A stretch of 64,000 nt of DNA from Austropuccinia psidii (lineage: Eukaryota; Basidiomycota; Pucciniomycetes; Pucciniales; Sphaerophragmiaceae), in contig JALGQZ010000006.1 in the NCBI GenBank assembly GCA_023105745.1, forward strand, positions 65,268,316 through 65,332,315, written 5' to 3'. The position numbers and the translations under genes were made by a program. The notes beneath the pieces are model-generated. The model did no database searches. It saw only the letters and a list, made by a program, of their open reading frames with translations, and was not told where the DNA came from. Within the stretch, counting starts at the first letter, position 1; each line of letters opens with the position of its first letter. Shown in pieces: positions 35,600-46,809 of the stretch.

Positions 35600-37075
35600 A
35601 TGCCTTCTATAAGGTATTCTTCCTGTGATACCCATGCTGGATTTTCAGGTGTATTTGCCAGAGCCCATCTTCTAAGACCATCAGCATTTCTATGAATATT
35701 AAAAGATTAAAAATCTTTAGTCATATTTCCTCTATATTCTTGGATGGCAATTTTCCATCTTAGCATATGGCAATTTGAAGTTTTCATTTTTAATAAGGAT
35801 TTTACAGCATTACAATCTGTAATTACATCAAAAAATCTCCCATCCAAATAATAGTGTAATTTTTCCAAAGCCCACACCAAGCAGATGCATTCCATTTGTC
35901 TTGCTCCATACCTTGCTTCTGTTGGCTTTCTTTGTATTGAAATGAACCAAATTGGTCCTTAAACAGGTTTGTCATTGATTATTTGTGTCTGGTGTAGTGC
36001 AGCACCTAGTCCTTCTCCACAAGGATCAATGTATAGTTTAAAGGGTATTTTCAAATGGGGAATTTGTTAAGGAATTTTTCAGTTCTTCATATGCCTTGAA
36101 TCTTTATTCAGTCATTTCATAGAGGGGCTGTTGGTCACAGAGCTTATACAAGGACTTAGCAATTCTTGCAAAGTCTTTTATATGCTGTCTGTAATAACCA
36201 GCAAGTCCTAGAAATTATTGCATTTCTTTTTTGGTTTGGGGCATTGGCTTCAATAGTAATGCTGCTACTTTGTTCTTATCTATTCCCAAATTTAGTCCAG
36301 ATAGAACATGTCCTAGTGCTTTCAGTTCACTTTATTCAAAATGACACTTTATCAAGGAGATTTTCATGGTTACTTGTACTATCTTTTGCAAAACTCTTTC
36401 TAGTCTTGTTGAATCACTATCCCAAGTTTCTGAGCAAACTATGATAACATCAATATAGATAATCAACCATCCTTCTGACAATTCTTCAGGAAATAGGCTA
36501 TAAATCATCCTTTGGTAATGAGAAGGTGCATTTTTATACCAAATGGCATTCTCAGATATTCAACAATTCCACAGTAGACTATTATCCTCAGTAGTCTTTT
36601 GGCATTCTCTGTTAAGGCATTTTGATGAAAACCCTTTAGATCATACATGGCTGTGATGAGCTTAGACTGAGATAATTGTGTTAATGTCTCATGGATTCTG
36701 GGTATTGGATATCTGTCAGGGATAGTATAGGTGTTTAGAGCTCTAAAGTCCCCTACCATCCTTTCTTTTCAATTGTGCAAAGCTATAAGCACAGGTTTAG
36801 TGACCTCTTCCTGTTTACTATGTCCTACTATTGTTAATACTACAAGGTCTATTAATTCTCTAGTGTGTACTTCTAAAGCTTCTCTAGCTGTTGGGCTAGC
36901 TGGGTTGGCTGGTCTTCTTAATAGAGGTGGATAAGGTTTTTCCAAATTGAGGATTATGTCTACCTCATGTCCAATTATCGAACCTAGTGGTTCTTTTTCA
37001 GTTTCAAAGGAATTTTTATATTTAAAGAAGAAGTCAATGAATTTTTCTTTCATTCCTTCTGTTAATTCATGATTT
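35600..37075 (-). pseudogene. pol: Element B reverse transcriptase and RNase H
   Basis: 36769-37053 encodes KYKNSFETEKEPLG, GHEVDIILNLEKPYPP and the palm entry. A TGA at about 36765 precedes VGDFRALNTYTIPDRYPIPRI and KGFHQNALTENAK (36505-36759). A frameshift near 36530 leads to a YIDV in place of YIDD. RNase H follows with several stops; 35707-35895 retains [19 protein letters not shown]. Inactive. Confidence 0.8.
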
Positions 37076-37247
37076 CATTCTACCTCTTTGAGTTGTTCAG
37101 ATATAAAAGATCCTTTTCTGGGCTTTTTTATTCATTTTTAATAAGTGTAATTTTCTTTTTGTTATTGAAGAAGCCAAATTTTTGTCTTTTATTGTCTCCT
37201 ATGGTAAAATATCTATCTTTTTGGTTAGAGATATCTATGCCATAAAT

Positions 37248-38179
37248 TTACAAGTAGTCATTTCCAAGTATAAAATGGTTACGAGTGCAGTTGTCCATTA
37301 CTAAAAACTGTACTTTCAATCTGATAAATTGTGAAGGATGAGGAAAAATGAGTGTTAAGTCAATTATTCCAAGGGGCTTCATGCTTTCGCTTGCACTATT
37401 AAGTTTCACTCCTTGTATTGGTATAGGTTTTTCTTCCAAATCTGGTACAATTGTTCTCAAATAACTCTTACCAACACAGGTAAAATATGCTCCTGTATCT
37501 AAGTTCACTTTTGCCTCTTGGTTTTACACCATGGCAGTACTTATACTTGATTTTCCAGCTGTATATCCCATCCCTTTTGTTGGTTTGGTTGTATACAATT
37601 TGGCATATTGTATGTTTGTCAGGCTTGTATCAGATTTTCCAACTTGTGGTAAATTTGAATTGACATCCAGTACTTCATATATTAAATCAATATTCTTATT
37701 TTGTGCATTAATAATATTAATTTTATTACTTTCAGAGGTTTCTGATTCTTCAGTGTCTTTTTCAGAATCAGTTTTTTCTTCTTTATCATTGGGGTCTTCT
37801 GTTTCCACAATTTCATTGATTTTTGCTTTTATAAGGCAATTATTGGCTAAGTGTCCAATACCTCCCCATTTGTGGCACTTTTTTTGCGCATTACTATTGG
37901 ATGTATTGGGCTTGAAATATTCTTTTGATTTATCTTTTTTTATAAATGGCTTATTTGGACTTTTGTTGTCCAATTTTTTCCAAGTTCTACCAATTCCTTC
38001 CTTGTCACTATGTCTTCTAGTTCATTGATATACTCTTCTGTGGGGCATGGCTCTATCCACCTTCTTTTCAGGGCATGTTCAAATTCTCCTCCACATTTCA
38101 TAAGTATTTTCGTGTGTACCATCTTTTTTACATTTCTGGGTACATTGCATTTAATCTTCCAGATTTTTCTACAAACCAA
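37248..38179 (-). pseudogene. pol: Element B gag C-terminus, zinc knuckle and protease
   Basis: 37940-38179 encodes the end of capsid (CGGEFEHALKRRW, EEYINELEDIVT). After a frameshift, 37524-37973 carries a zinc knuckle CHKWGGIGHLANNC in which the second Cys is Trp, then an acidic linker rich in E, D and S. A TAA at 37524 separates this from the protease (37248-37508, KVNLDTGAYFTCVG, catalytic DTG). Gag, protease and RT appear once to have been one frame. Confidence 0.8.
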
Positions 38180-39807
38180 GTTGAAGGTTTATGCTTGTCT
38201 GGGTCTAAGAAACAAGTTTCAAATGCAGCCTCTATCTTGTACCTCCAGGCTTCATTAGCCCACTTGTCAATTATTTCTTGTTTCCACCAAGACCAGGTAT
38301 TGTTGCCAATTGTTCTCCTTATGCCATAATACCATCTTTTTGAATATTTCTCAAATAGTGAGTGTAATCTGGAAGTGATTAATCAATCTGGTGAGGCATA
38401 ATCTTCTTTTAACATGTCAATTTTTTTAATAAATGACATATGGTGATATTCCCCTTCTCCTGTGAATGTTGGCCATTCTTTTAATTGAGGTGCTTTCTTC
38501 ATTAAAACTTGGTTATTGTCTTGATGACTCAAGTCTTTTATTAATGGATTTGTTATTTCCTCTTTTGGTTTAACAGGACTTCTTATGTGAGAAAATGGGG
38601 TTGATAACTTTGGCATATTTAAGTTAGCCTCATTTATTTTATCCATTTTCTCAGTAATAAGTCTTATTTCACTTTGAATGACATCTTTCAGATTCATTCT
38701 TGCTTCATCACTTTTTTCCACATGGTATAGAAGTAATTTTTCGTGTGATGAAGTCTTTTCTTCAAATGTCTCTACAGAAAGACTTGATTTGTTTAATTTT
38801 TCTGTAAAAGTATCAATACTCACATAATAATTGGTTGCCAAAGTTATATCTTTGATATCTTTTATATATTTATACAACTCCTGTTGTCCTTGTATCAATT
38901 TTTTAGTCTTGTCAATTGAAACCTTTGATTTATTATTTTCAACAAGAAATTCAATTTTATCAATTTCTTTTTTATTTTGTACAAAACGTTATGTTAGAAT
39001 TGATAAATTATTATGTATTTCCTGTAAGGATAATAAACTTTTTTTAATTTCTTTAAGAGGTGAAATACTATTTTTAATTTCTGTTAAAGTATTTACAAAA
39101 TCTTGAGACAAAGTTATTTCTTTGGGAAATGAGGTTGTCTCACTCTTTGTTCCTCCTTTTCCTTGAATTCCATCAATGTTCTGGCTATGGTGAAGACATT
39201 GTCCATGGAATCTTTTTGGATTTTTGGAATCCTGTAGCTTAGGGAATATGGTTTTCTCCAGTTCTTTTTCTTGTTCTTCTTCCCTCATTGGGGAAGTGGG
39301 TTGGCTTGGGGCTTGCTAGAAGAAGCCACTGGGGCTTCTTCCTTGGTTTCCTGCCTCTTTTTGGCATTGTATTTCTTGACCTTTTTGATTTGAGGCTTGG
39401 AGGATAGTGGATTCCATCCATTGGAGTATCTCACTATTTCCTCTTCTTTGAGGAATTTTTGGAGGATGTTCCAGGAGTTCATCACTCCTTGGTGTATTTG
39501 TGGAAACATTTCCCAATCCCTGTCCTTGTACACTGTGTAGTACTGCTTGTACTGGCTCATTTAAATGTCTATTTGAGCCCTCTGAATGTGATTTGTACCT
39601 ATTTGACTCACTCATACTTAGTTCTAACTCTGGTTCAGATATTATGGGCATTTTGGAGACTTGCCTTTGGGATAAGGCACTTCCCTGTGTGTATTCTGTT
39701 CCACTGGGGATTTTGGCCTTTCTTTTCCCTTTTGAGGGATCAATTCTACCGCTGAGTCCAGCTCCATATGATTGGATGGAGTTTTGGGAACCTCTTCTGG
39801 TAGTCAT
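38180..39807 (-). pseudogene. gag: Element B gag: N-terminal region, coiled coil and capsid
   Basis: Starts MTTRRGSQNS at 39807 and is a low-complexity S/Q/G/R-rich region to a TAG at 39316. The same frame continues (38989-39288: KTIFPKLQDSKNPKRF, then leucine heptads), meets a TAA near 38989, and resumes at 38383-38898 with a helical coiled-coil-like segment (DTFTEKLNKSSLSVETFE) and the capsid start GEGEYHHMSFI. After TGA at 38383 come SRLHSLFEKYSKRWYYG and WSWWKQEIIDKW. The homologous order in C and A confirms it. Its N-terminal third overlaps another conserved frame at 39285-39560. Confidence 0.8.
39285..39560 (-). CDS. Overlapping second frame in element B gag
   Basis: A 91-codon frame offset by +1 from the MTTRRG gag frame and lying wholly inside it. 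It encodes YKDRDWEMFPQIHQGVMNSW, KFLKEEEIVRY, NGWNPLSSKPQIKKVKK and EAPVASSSKP. Element C has the same frame at the same offset (50381-50818) with WEICPSLWQGAMNSY, SFLGQEKTI, GGWSPLSCKDMVKKIK and EAPVASTSSKP. Element A retains part (23022-23276). The protein similarity across strongly diverged elements argues for real coding. How it is expressed (frameshifting, splicing from the leader exon, or its own start) is unknown. Confidence 0.6.
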   Translation of the reverse strand: MSQYKQYYTVYKDRDWEMFPQIHQGVMNSWNILQKFLKEEEIVRYSNGWNPLSSKPQIKKVKKYNAKKRQETKEEAPVASSSKPQANPLPQ

Positions 39808-39880
39808 AATTTAGGAAATAACAAATAAACAAGATTTCAGGACATGAATTTCTTTTTATGGAAATTTAAAAGCAAGGTAC

Positions 39881-40031
39881 CCTTCAGAGTCCTGAATAGT
39901 GGGTCCTGGAAAGTAAAATTCCTTAAATTTCTTTTTCTTGATTAAAATTGGTGTTGGGGTACTTGGGAAATTTTCTTCCACCAATCTTGCAACAGTGGTC
40001 TGATTGTCCTCTGTTGGATTGTCTTCAAACA
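39881..40031 (-). other. Conserved leader exon of element B
   Basis: A 151-base segment preceded by a TTTGTCTTTTTAG acceptor and followed by a GTACCT donor-like string. It encodes EDNPTEDNQTTVARLVEEN, then P-rich sequence, KKKKFKEFYFPG and TIQDSEG. Same length and position as in element A, with no stop. The ~490 bases between it and the primer site are AT-rich leader without a gene. Confidence 0.55.
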
Positions 40032-40522
40032 CTAAAAAGACAAATAAATATAAGTCCTGTTTAAAAAGTGTGCTTTTTGGTAAGATATGGCAATTTTCCA
40101 CGTAAAAATTGCTTTTATATCTTATAATTAGCGAAATGAATAAAGAAATGAATAAAAAATGAATAAAAATAACTTTTTTATTGGTTTTTAATAGTTTTTT
40201 TCAATATTTTTATATTTTTATTTTTAAAGAATGAAATAAAAAATGAAGATGATTCTTTTTCAAAATTAATTCATAATATAAAATTATTTTGAATTTATAA
40301 AATATCTTCTTTGATCACTAGAGTCACTCAAAGAAATTGTTTGCAAGTCTAAGGATGTGAAAAACCACATGTAACACAGTACAATTGCTTTCCAAATGCC
40401 TCAATAGCTTTTAAAATCAATAAATAGAAAATTATTATATAATTTTATGATTTTAATTATAATTTATTATTGAATAAACCCAATTAGAATCTCTTAAAAG
40501 TTCTTTTTAAGTAAATATCACA

Positions 40523-40534
40523 GCAAGGCCCCCA
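40523..40534 (-). other. Primer-binding site of element B (one base changed)
   Basis: On the minus strand TGGGGGCCTTGC, against TGGGGGCCTGGC in A, C and T1. It lies two bases inside the LTR end at 40537. Confidence 0.65.
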
Positions 40535-40536
40535 AA

Positions 40537-42524
40537 TGTAAGGTTTGAATACAAAACAATAAGTACAAATTACTCATAATTTACTTACTATACTCTGAAT
40601 GTCCTTATAATTAGACTGAAAAAGATAAAAACAATGATAATAATAAAGATTTTTTATAATTATGGTGTAAAAAATAATTCTATTATTAGTTAAATATAAT
40701 AATATAATTTGTATTATGAAAGAATAATATAATAAATAATATATTAATATTTGATAATTAATATATTGAAAAGCACTTTATTATTGTTACCAACAAATAA
40801 TAAATGCATAAAAATTTGTTTTTTATCAATAAAAAACAATTAAAAACTATAATTTTACTAATATTAAAGTTATATGTTAATATAAAGACTATTTATATTA
40901 ATTCAAGAATTATTAATAGTAATAATAGAGAGAAATTATTATAATAAGAGAAAATAACCTAATTATGATGCTTAATATAATAATGTTGGAAGATTTTAAG
41001 CCAAATAGTGTAAATAGAACTTATTTAAATTTTATTTACAAATAAAATACAAGAAATTACAAATTTTCTTGATTTCATGTGGAAATAAGATTTTCAAGAG
41101 AATTATAACAAGACAAATGAACAATTGAAGTAATCACGTCAAAAATGATGATTATAATAAAGATTACCTTTGGTGTTTTTTAATATAAAAGATTTATATA
41201 TAAAGAATAAATATTTTACCTTTTGATTTAATTTTTTTATTTTTTTATGCGTCTGAGGGGGAAATAGAGTAAAAAGAGCTCTATTTATAGTAAATGCCTC
41301 CCTTCTAGAGTCTAGTAGGATTCTAGTAGACGTGTACTCATGGTATCCACTGGAAATGATCAGTATTTTGAGGTTTAATGATGATTACATCAGGATCAAA
41401 CCATTTTATCTCATTATTACGCCATTATTTAGAGTTATCACTATAACTCTAGGTTTGATAACATCATATGCTTTGAAGAGACCTAATATTTGTGGATTTT
41501 ATTATTATTAATCATAATGTAATAGTATCAAGCAGTTTTATAACCTATATAACTGTTAAACTTAAGATAAGATTACAGTGAGTGATCATAAATGATCAAT
41601 TTTAAGGTTAAACTTTGATAATTAATAACTTATAAGCTATAAATGTCCAATTCATTCCAAGATTGAATTCTGATAGCTTGGAATCTCCTTATGAAACTTC
41701 CAAGAGAATTTCATTACATCATCAAAACTCTATTTTTGATTATTTTTCTTGTATCTCATCTTTTCTGTTGACATTCAATATTTTAAGCTTCAAACCTTGA
41801 TTTCAAGGGGTTTTACCTTGAATATTATGATTAAAATCACATCATTCTTCATGTATGAGCAATTAAAATCTTAATATGCACTTTGTTTTAAGTTTGGACC
41901 ACTTTCACAACAAAGTGGTCAACAGCTCTAGTAATTTTGTTCAATAAATCCTTAAAAGTTATAACCTTGTTTATAGCTTGTCAAATAAAGTTCATATCTT
42001 TCCTCTTACAGAAATTATGTTGTGACTTTGTTTTTGGTTTAACTTTATATCACTTATACTTCAAGAGATATTACCTGAAAGCCAGGAATGTATGCATTGA
42101 TGCAAAAAGTGCAGATATGAAGCTTAATTCCTTAGGTATTGACTTTAGAGAATTTTCATGAAATTCTTTTATGTGTATTACTTCATTTGAAATCCAATGT
42201 TGCAATTCATTTTACATGTTGTCTCATTGGTTTATGAGTTAAATAAGATTTTATGTCTTCTTTAGGGTATTATTACTTATTATTCAGTCATCATTGACTT
42301 TACAGATATGCCATAAAAGGGGTATATGTGTATTTTACCATAAGGAATTTAATTGTTCAATTTATTTCACATTTTGAATCTTTAGATTCTAAGTTAATTT
42401 GGAGTTTCTACCTATTTCTGGCATTTTCACTGGCTTTTAAGATAATTATTATGAGTATAATTATTATAAAGTTTTTTTTTCTTGTGACCTTATTGGATAT
42501 GTGGTCATATCGCAAAGGCTAACA
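40537..42524 (-). repeat. Element B 5' LTR (1988 bp)
   Basis: On the minus strand it begins TGTTAGCCTTTGCGATATGACC and ends CCTTACA. It aligns along its length with the element A LTRs, for example the GTTGACCACTTTGTTGTG segment near 41910 and AGAGCTCTTTTTACTC near 41270. The flanking ACTAG at 42525 marks the insertion site in A's 3' LTR. Confidence 0.85.
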
Positions 42525-43289
42525 ACTAGTTTCCTTTTATTTAAAATAATAAGATCCACAAAGATTACTCTTCTGCCAACCTATTATGTCAGCAAGCTTA
42601 GAGTTACACTGATAACTCTCAATAATGGAATAATAATGAGATAAAATGGTTTAATTATGATTTAATCATCACCAAGCCTTGAACTGCTGATCAATTCAAT
42701 TGGATACCATCATTAAAGGTCTACTAGAAGCCTTATGGACTCCAGGAGGAAGCATTTTACTACATGGAGCTCTTTTTACCTCTATTTTCCCCTCAGACAC
42801 ATCAAAAACATTCAAACATTGATTCAAAAGTAAATTTCTATATTCTTTATATATAAAACTATTATATTATTCAAGACCAAAAATCATCTGAATTGTAATA
42901 ATTAATCTTGAAGTGATGGAATCAATTGTTTAATTATTTTTTGAATTTCTCTATAAATCTCGAATTCCACATAAAAACAAGAATATTTAAAATTTCTTTT
43001 TTTTTGATTTTTAAATACAGTTTAAATTACTTTCCTTTACGTTCATAGGCATAAATGTAGTCTCAATGATTATAATAAGTGTCAAAAGTAGGTTATTTTC
43101 ATCTTTTATAATAATTTGTCTCTTCATTATCATTTTGATCATTCTTCTATTAGTATAAGTAGTATTTATATTGATATATAGCTTTGATATTAGTAATATT
43201 ATTGTTATGAAGGTTTTTATTATTATTAAATAAAAATTTTTATGTCTTTATTATTTTTTGGTAACAATAATAAAGTGCCATAAAGCAAT
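42525..43289 (+). repeat. Element A 3' LTR, right part
   Basis: Continues the plus-strand T2 LTR beyond element B, matching 21080-21810 of the 5' LTR (TAGAGTTACA-TGATAACTCT, GGATACCATCA, AGCTCTTTTTACCTCTATTT, AATAAAGTGCCATAAA). It ends at element C. The sequence on the far side of C (62597 on) is not LTR, so the last ~200 bp had already been lost when C inserted. Confidence 0.7.
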
Positions 43290-43294
43290 AGTAG

Positions 43295-45161
43295 TGTAAG
43301 ATGTGACTATGAAACTGATGATAATATTACTATTAATCGACAGTACTATGTCTGTTCTTATGAAATATAATAATAAAATATTATTATAACCACAATTAAA
43401 TAATTAAAGAATTATTTCTTTCACGTTTTAAGCACTACTAGTGATTTTAACAGTGAGCAAGTAATTGTCTACAAGAATCAATTACAAGCAGATTTTAATA
43501 ATAAAACTTCTTTTATTAAAATAATTAGATTATTTTAATATATAATTATCTTTTGCAAAAATAATTATAATGATAATTATTGAAAAAAACTAATTTTAGA
43601 GAAAAACTTTAAGAATTAAAAATAAATCACTCACTATTATTCCAAAGAACTTATTGAAAGATAATATTGAGAGATTTGACGTAGAATTGTGGATTTTAAG
43701 AATCAAAATGGATTTATAACAGTATTACAACAATATATAGTTGGATTCTATGATTTCACATCTTTCTGATTGATTCTGAAAGATTTAAAATACTTAAGAA
43801 TAGCTGTAACTAATACTTACTTGTTCATAATAATGGTTTAAATGTTAATAAGATGATGATGTGGAGAAAACAGCAATAGGAGGCCTCTTTTAAGTCAACA
43901 ACAGCTCACAGAGGCGTGCCATTGAGCAAGCTGAAAAACCAGTGAGTGAGAAAACAACAAATCCTTTTGGATTATCGATTGCATCATCTGGTTTCATGTA
44001 AGATTATCATAATTACTTAATTAATGCTTTTATGTGACTACCAAACCCAATATGGTTAAGAATAAAAGGTGTAACATCTGTAAATCTTATTTTATTCCAA
44101 AATAATCATTGATTTCTCAAAGTTATCAATGTTATTGCCAATTTCATCACAGGTTGTAATTATTGTGAATTTTTGAAGATTCAGTGTTTCACATAGAATA
44201 GTCAAAAATGGACTGTAAGTAAAGCTTTGAATCTTACTAGTAAAACAGTAATTCTTTTTGGTTGTACCATAGATAATACAGTTCTCCATTAGTCCTGAAA
44301 GTTTCAGAAATATTAATTAAGAATTGTATTTTTAATGAATTTTTGAAGTTCTTACCTCATTTCTACGTAGAATTGCAAATATCAGTGTTTCACTGGTTGC
44401 TATGAGGTAAATCAATGGATACAAGTCCAAAAAGGGTTTTAATTAGTCTTTTTGGGCTTATCCAAGGAAAGTCATTAAGAATTGACATGGTTAGAGGAGT
44501 CCAAGTTGCTTTTTACCTCCTTGGCACGTCAAAATAGCAGGTTATTTGCTCTTTTCTTAAGTTTTACTGTAGTTGTAACATGGTCCAAGCTTTGGAACTG
44601 TGCACGCCTCTGAGGCCTCAGAAGTTGGGTACCCTGGCTCTCTTTAATGTCTTTTGTCCCCCTTGCCTATTTTCCATGTCAAAATAGAAATTTAAGCTTA
44701 AAGTGAGATATTCACTATGGGTGTACCAAAAGTCCATGTAAGAATACCATGATATTACGTGCTCAAGACATGCATAACACTATGCTTAGTGTATATGTAA
44801 CATGGGATTTCTCACATTCCCATTATTTTGGCATGAAATTTAAAAAAACAAAAATTTTCACGCATCTTTTATGTGGTATTAATGATGTGGTATTGAAGTA
44901 TTTTCCATTTTACCACCTCAAAGAGTTAATTTGAGCTTATTCACTCTATGGATCTACCCTAGGTGAATTTTTGTGTAGAATCCAAATCTGGTCTTAAATC
45001 CATGGATTTACTTACTCAATCACAATTTATTCATCTTTTCTGAAATTAAAAATGATGAATTTTGGATATATGCATGACTTATGAGTTATGCATAATTGAA
45101 AATATATTTTTAAGATAATTGTGGCCTATTTGGGTATGTAAACTATATTTCAAGGCTCACA
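43295..45161 (-). repeat. Element C 3' LTR (1867 bp)
   Basis: On the minus strand it begins TGTGAGCCTTGAAATATAG and ends CATCTTACA. The first 310 bp of the plus-strand alignment with the 5' copy differ at about 13 positions. The 5' copy has an extra ~50 bp near 52890-52945. Confidence 0.9.
44092..44289 (-). CDS. 65-codon open frame inside element C 3' LTR
   Basis: Starts ATG (MENCIIYGTTKKN) and ends before TAA. The 5' LTR carries the same 65-codon frame (52401-52598), still open, with about eight amino-acid differences. I recognise no domain, signal peptide or membrane segment. It may be translated early in the element RNA, act as an upstream frame, or simply survive because LTR copies are similar. 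Confidence 0.3.
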   Translation of the reverse strand: MENCIIYGTTKKNYCFTSKIQSFTYSPFLTILCETLNLQKFTIITTCDEIGNNIDNFEKSMIILE

Positions 45162-45181
45162 TTCCCTCCCACCAAAAAAAT
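45162..45181 (-). other. Polypurine tract of element C
   Basis: On the minus strand GGTGGGAGGGAA is directly followed by the LTR start TGTGAG. Confidence 0.65.
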
Positions 45182-45306
45182 GAAATTGTACTCCAATTTT
45201 ATCAATGGTAGAAATAATGAAAAAGCCCCAAAGGGGGGTAATGTCCACTGTCCAACCTCTTTACATTACTCAGATCAAGTAATTGAAAGCACATTTATAG
45301 AAATAT

Positions 45307-46809
45307 TCAGGCTTGTGGCCTTCTTTCATGTCTAAAGCTTCTCAAGAGTTTATCTGAGTCAGGTATATCTGATTCTGCCAGCCATTCATCTTCATGTACT
45401 GAATTTCTATATCTGACAAGATATTCTCTCTGATTTTTACCCCTAAGTCTCCTTTCTTTAATGAATTTCTTTATCTTTTTGTCTTCATTCTGTTCCACTG
45501 GTGGAACAGTTAAACGAGTTGGGCTCCTTAAAGGAAACAATTCTTTATCAGCTGGTTGATAAGGCTTTATCAAGCTTACTGGCAAAGTGGGGTGTTTATT
45601 TTCCAATTCACCACTCAATTCCACTTGAACTGCATTGGTTCCATGTAAGGCAACAATAGCAAAAGTTCCTACATAAGAATATTTAGGTTTCTTTGGGCCT
45701 TTGATATTCTTAAAATTCAAGGTTGAAACTAGAGCTAAGTCCCCTTCTTTGAAGTCTGGTACTTTATGACTCTTGTCCCACTTCTGTTTTGCATAATCAA
45801 AAGCATAATTCATACTTTGTTTTGCATGATGTTTTACTTTATCAAGCATTATCTTGAAGCTGGAAGCTGTAGGATGAATGTCAATCAAGTCTTTCCTCAG
45901 TGTGTCTGCTGGGAGTCTTGCATTCCATCCATTTTCTAACATAGCAGGAGTTTGTCCTGTGGAAGAATGGACTGATGTCTTGTATGCCAATTCTAATGCA
46001 GGTATCAGAGTGCACCAGTCATGGGTAAAGCCATCTGAGTCTTTCAATTCTAACCCATAAGCACAAAATCTCCTGATCATGTCTTCTAAAGTTTGAATCA
46101 TCCTCTCTGCTAGCCCATCTGTTTGAGGGTGCTATGCTGTAGAGAATGATAACTTAGTCCCAAACAATCTATGAAGAGTGGTCCAAAGTGCAGATGTGAA
46201 CTTGAGATCTCTGTCACTTATGATATTCTTAAATAATCCTTTATGAGAAATAACTCTACTCCATAGAAGAAGAGCTGTGTCCATAGCAGTGTCATCTTTA
46301 TGACATCGTAAGAATATGGGAGTCTTCCTATATCTGTCTACAATGACTAAACAAGAATTATAACTTTTGTCACCACTTGGAGGAAGTGCTGTGACCCAAT
46401 CCATGTGAACAACTTCCCACGGGGATTTTGGTTCTTGAGAATGGATCATAAGTCCAAATTTCTTGCCTGTAATCCTGTTTGCTTTTTGGCATCTGTTACA
46501 GGTATGGCAATATTCAATGGTCTCTTTCCTCCAAGATGGCCACCATGCACAGTTCTTTACTTTTTCAAGTGTTCTGTCCTCTGACAGGTGTCCAGAGTAG
46601 AAGCTATCATGGCATTCATGAAGAATTGTATTGATAAGAAATCTGTTGCATAATGTAATTACACAAGAATGTTTGGTTCTGTGGTAAAGAATCCCATCAA
46701 ACAAGTAAAATCTCCCATCAGAATAGGAGTTTCTCCAAACTTCATCTAGTGCATTGACTAAAGATGTATATTTGCAGTCTTTATCTAATAAAGAAGTCAA
46801 GGTATGCAA
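45307..46809 (-). pseudogene. pol: Element C integrase with C-terminal chromodomain-like region
   Basis: One frame of ~500 codons broken only by a TAG at 46132. The zinc domain has H67/H74 (HDSFYSGH) and C101/C104 (CHTC). The core has D137 (HMDWVTALP), D199 (ISDRDLKF) and the Glu of LAERMIQ at 235, giving the D-D-35-E spacing. After the stop the frame continues through WNARLPADTLRKDL, a GDLALVST segment typical of the Ty3 integrase C-terminus, FPVSLIKPYQP-like sequence, and REYLVRYRNSVHEDEWLAE, which resembles a chromodomain. A single stop inside the core disables it; otherwise well preserved. Confidence 0.85.

Larger units (their letters stand above)
34894..42524 (-). mobile_element. Element B: T2 Ty3-type retrotransposon, 3' end deleted
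   Basis: Minus-strand order from high to low coordinates: 5' LTR (42524-40537), primer site, leader exon, gag, protease, RT, RNase H, integrase. The integrase stops mid-core at ~34894 against element A's LTR, so B has lost the integrase end, its C-terminal domain and its 3' LTR. The bases after its 5' LTR (ACTAG, 42525-42529) match ACCAG at the corresponding point of the A LTR (21080-21084), showing B inserted into A's 3' LTR. Confidence 0.8.
20076..43289 (+). mobile_element. Element A: T2 Ty3-type retrotransposon, heavily interrupted
   Basis: Reads on the plus strand as 5' LTR (20076-22012), primer site, leader exon, gag, protease, RT, RNase H, integrase and 3' LTR. It is broken by four insertions: an unknown/SINE-like block in gag (24191-28554), a T1 solo LTR in RT (29999-31503), element B in the 3' LTR (34894-42524), and the abutting element C. 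The 3' LTR is therefore in two pieces (34273-34893 and 42525-43289) with ~390 bp missing between them and its final part lost. All coding parts carry stops and frameshifts. Confidence 0.75.
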
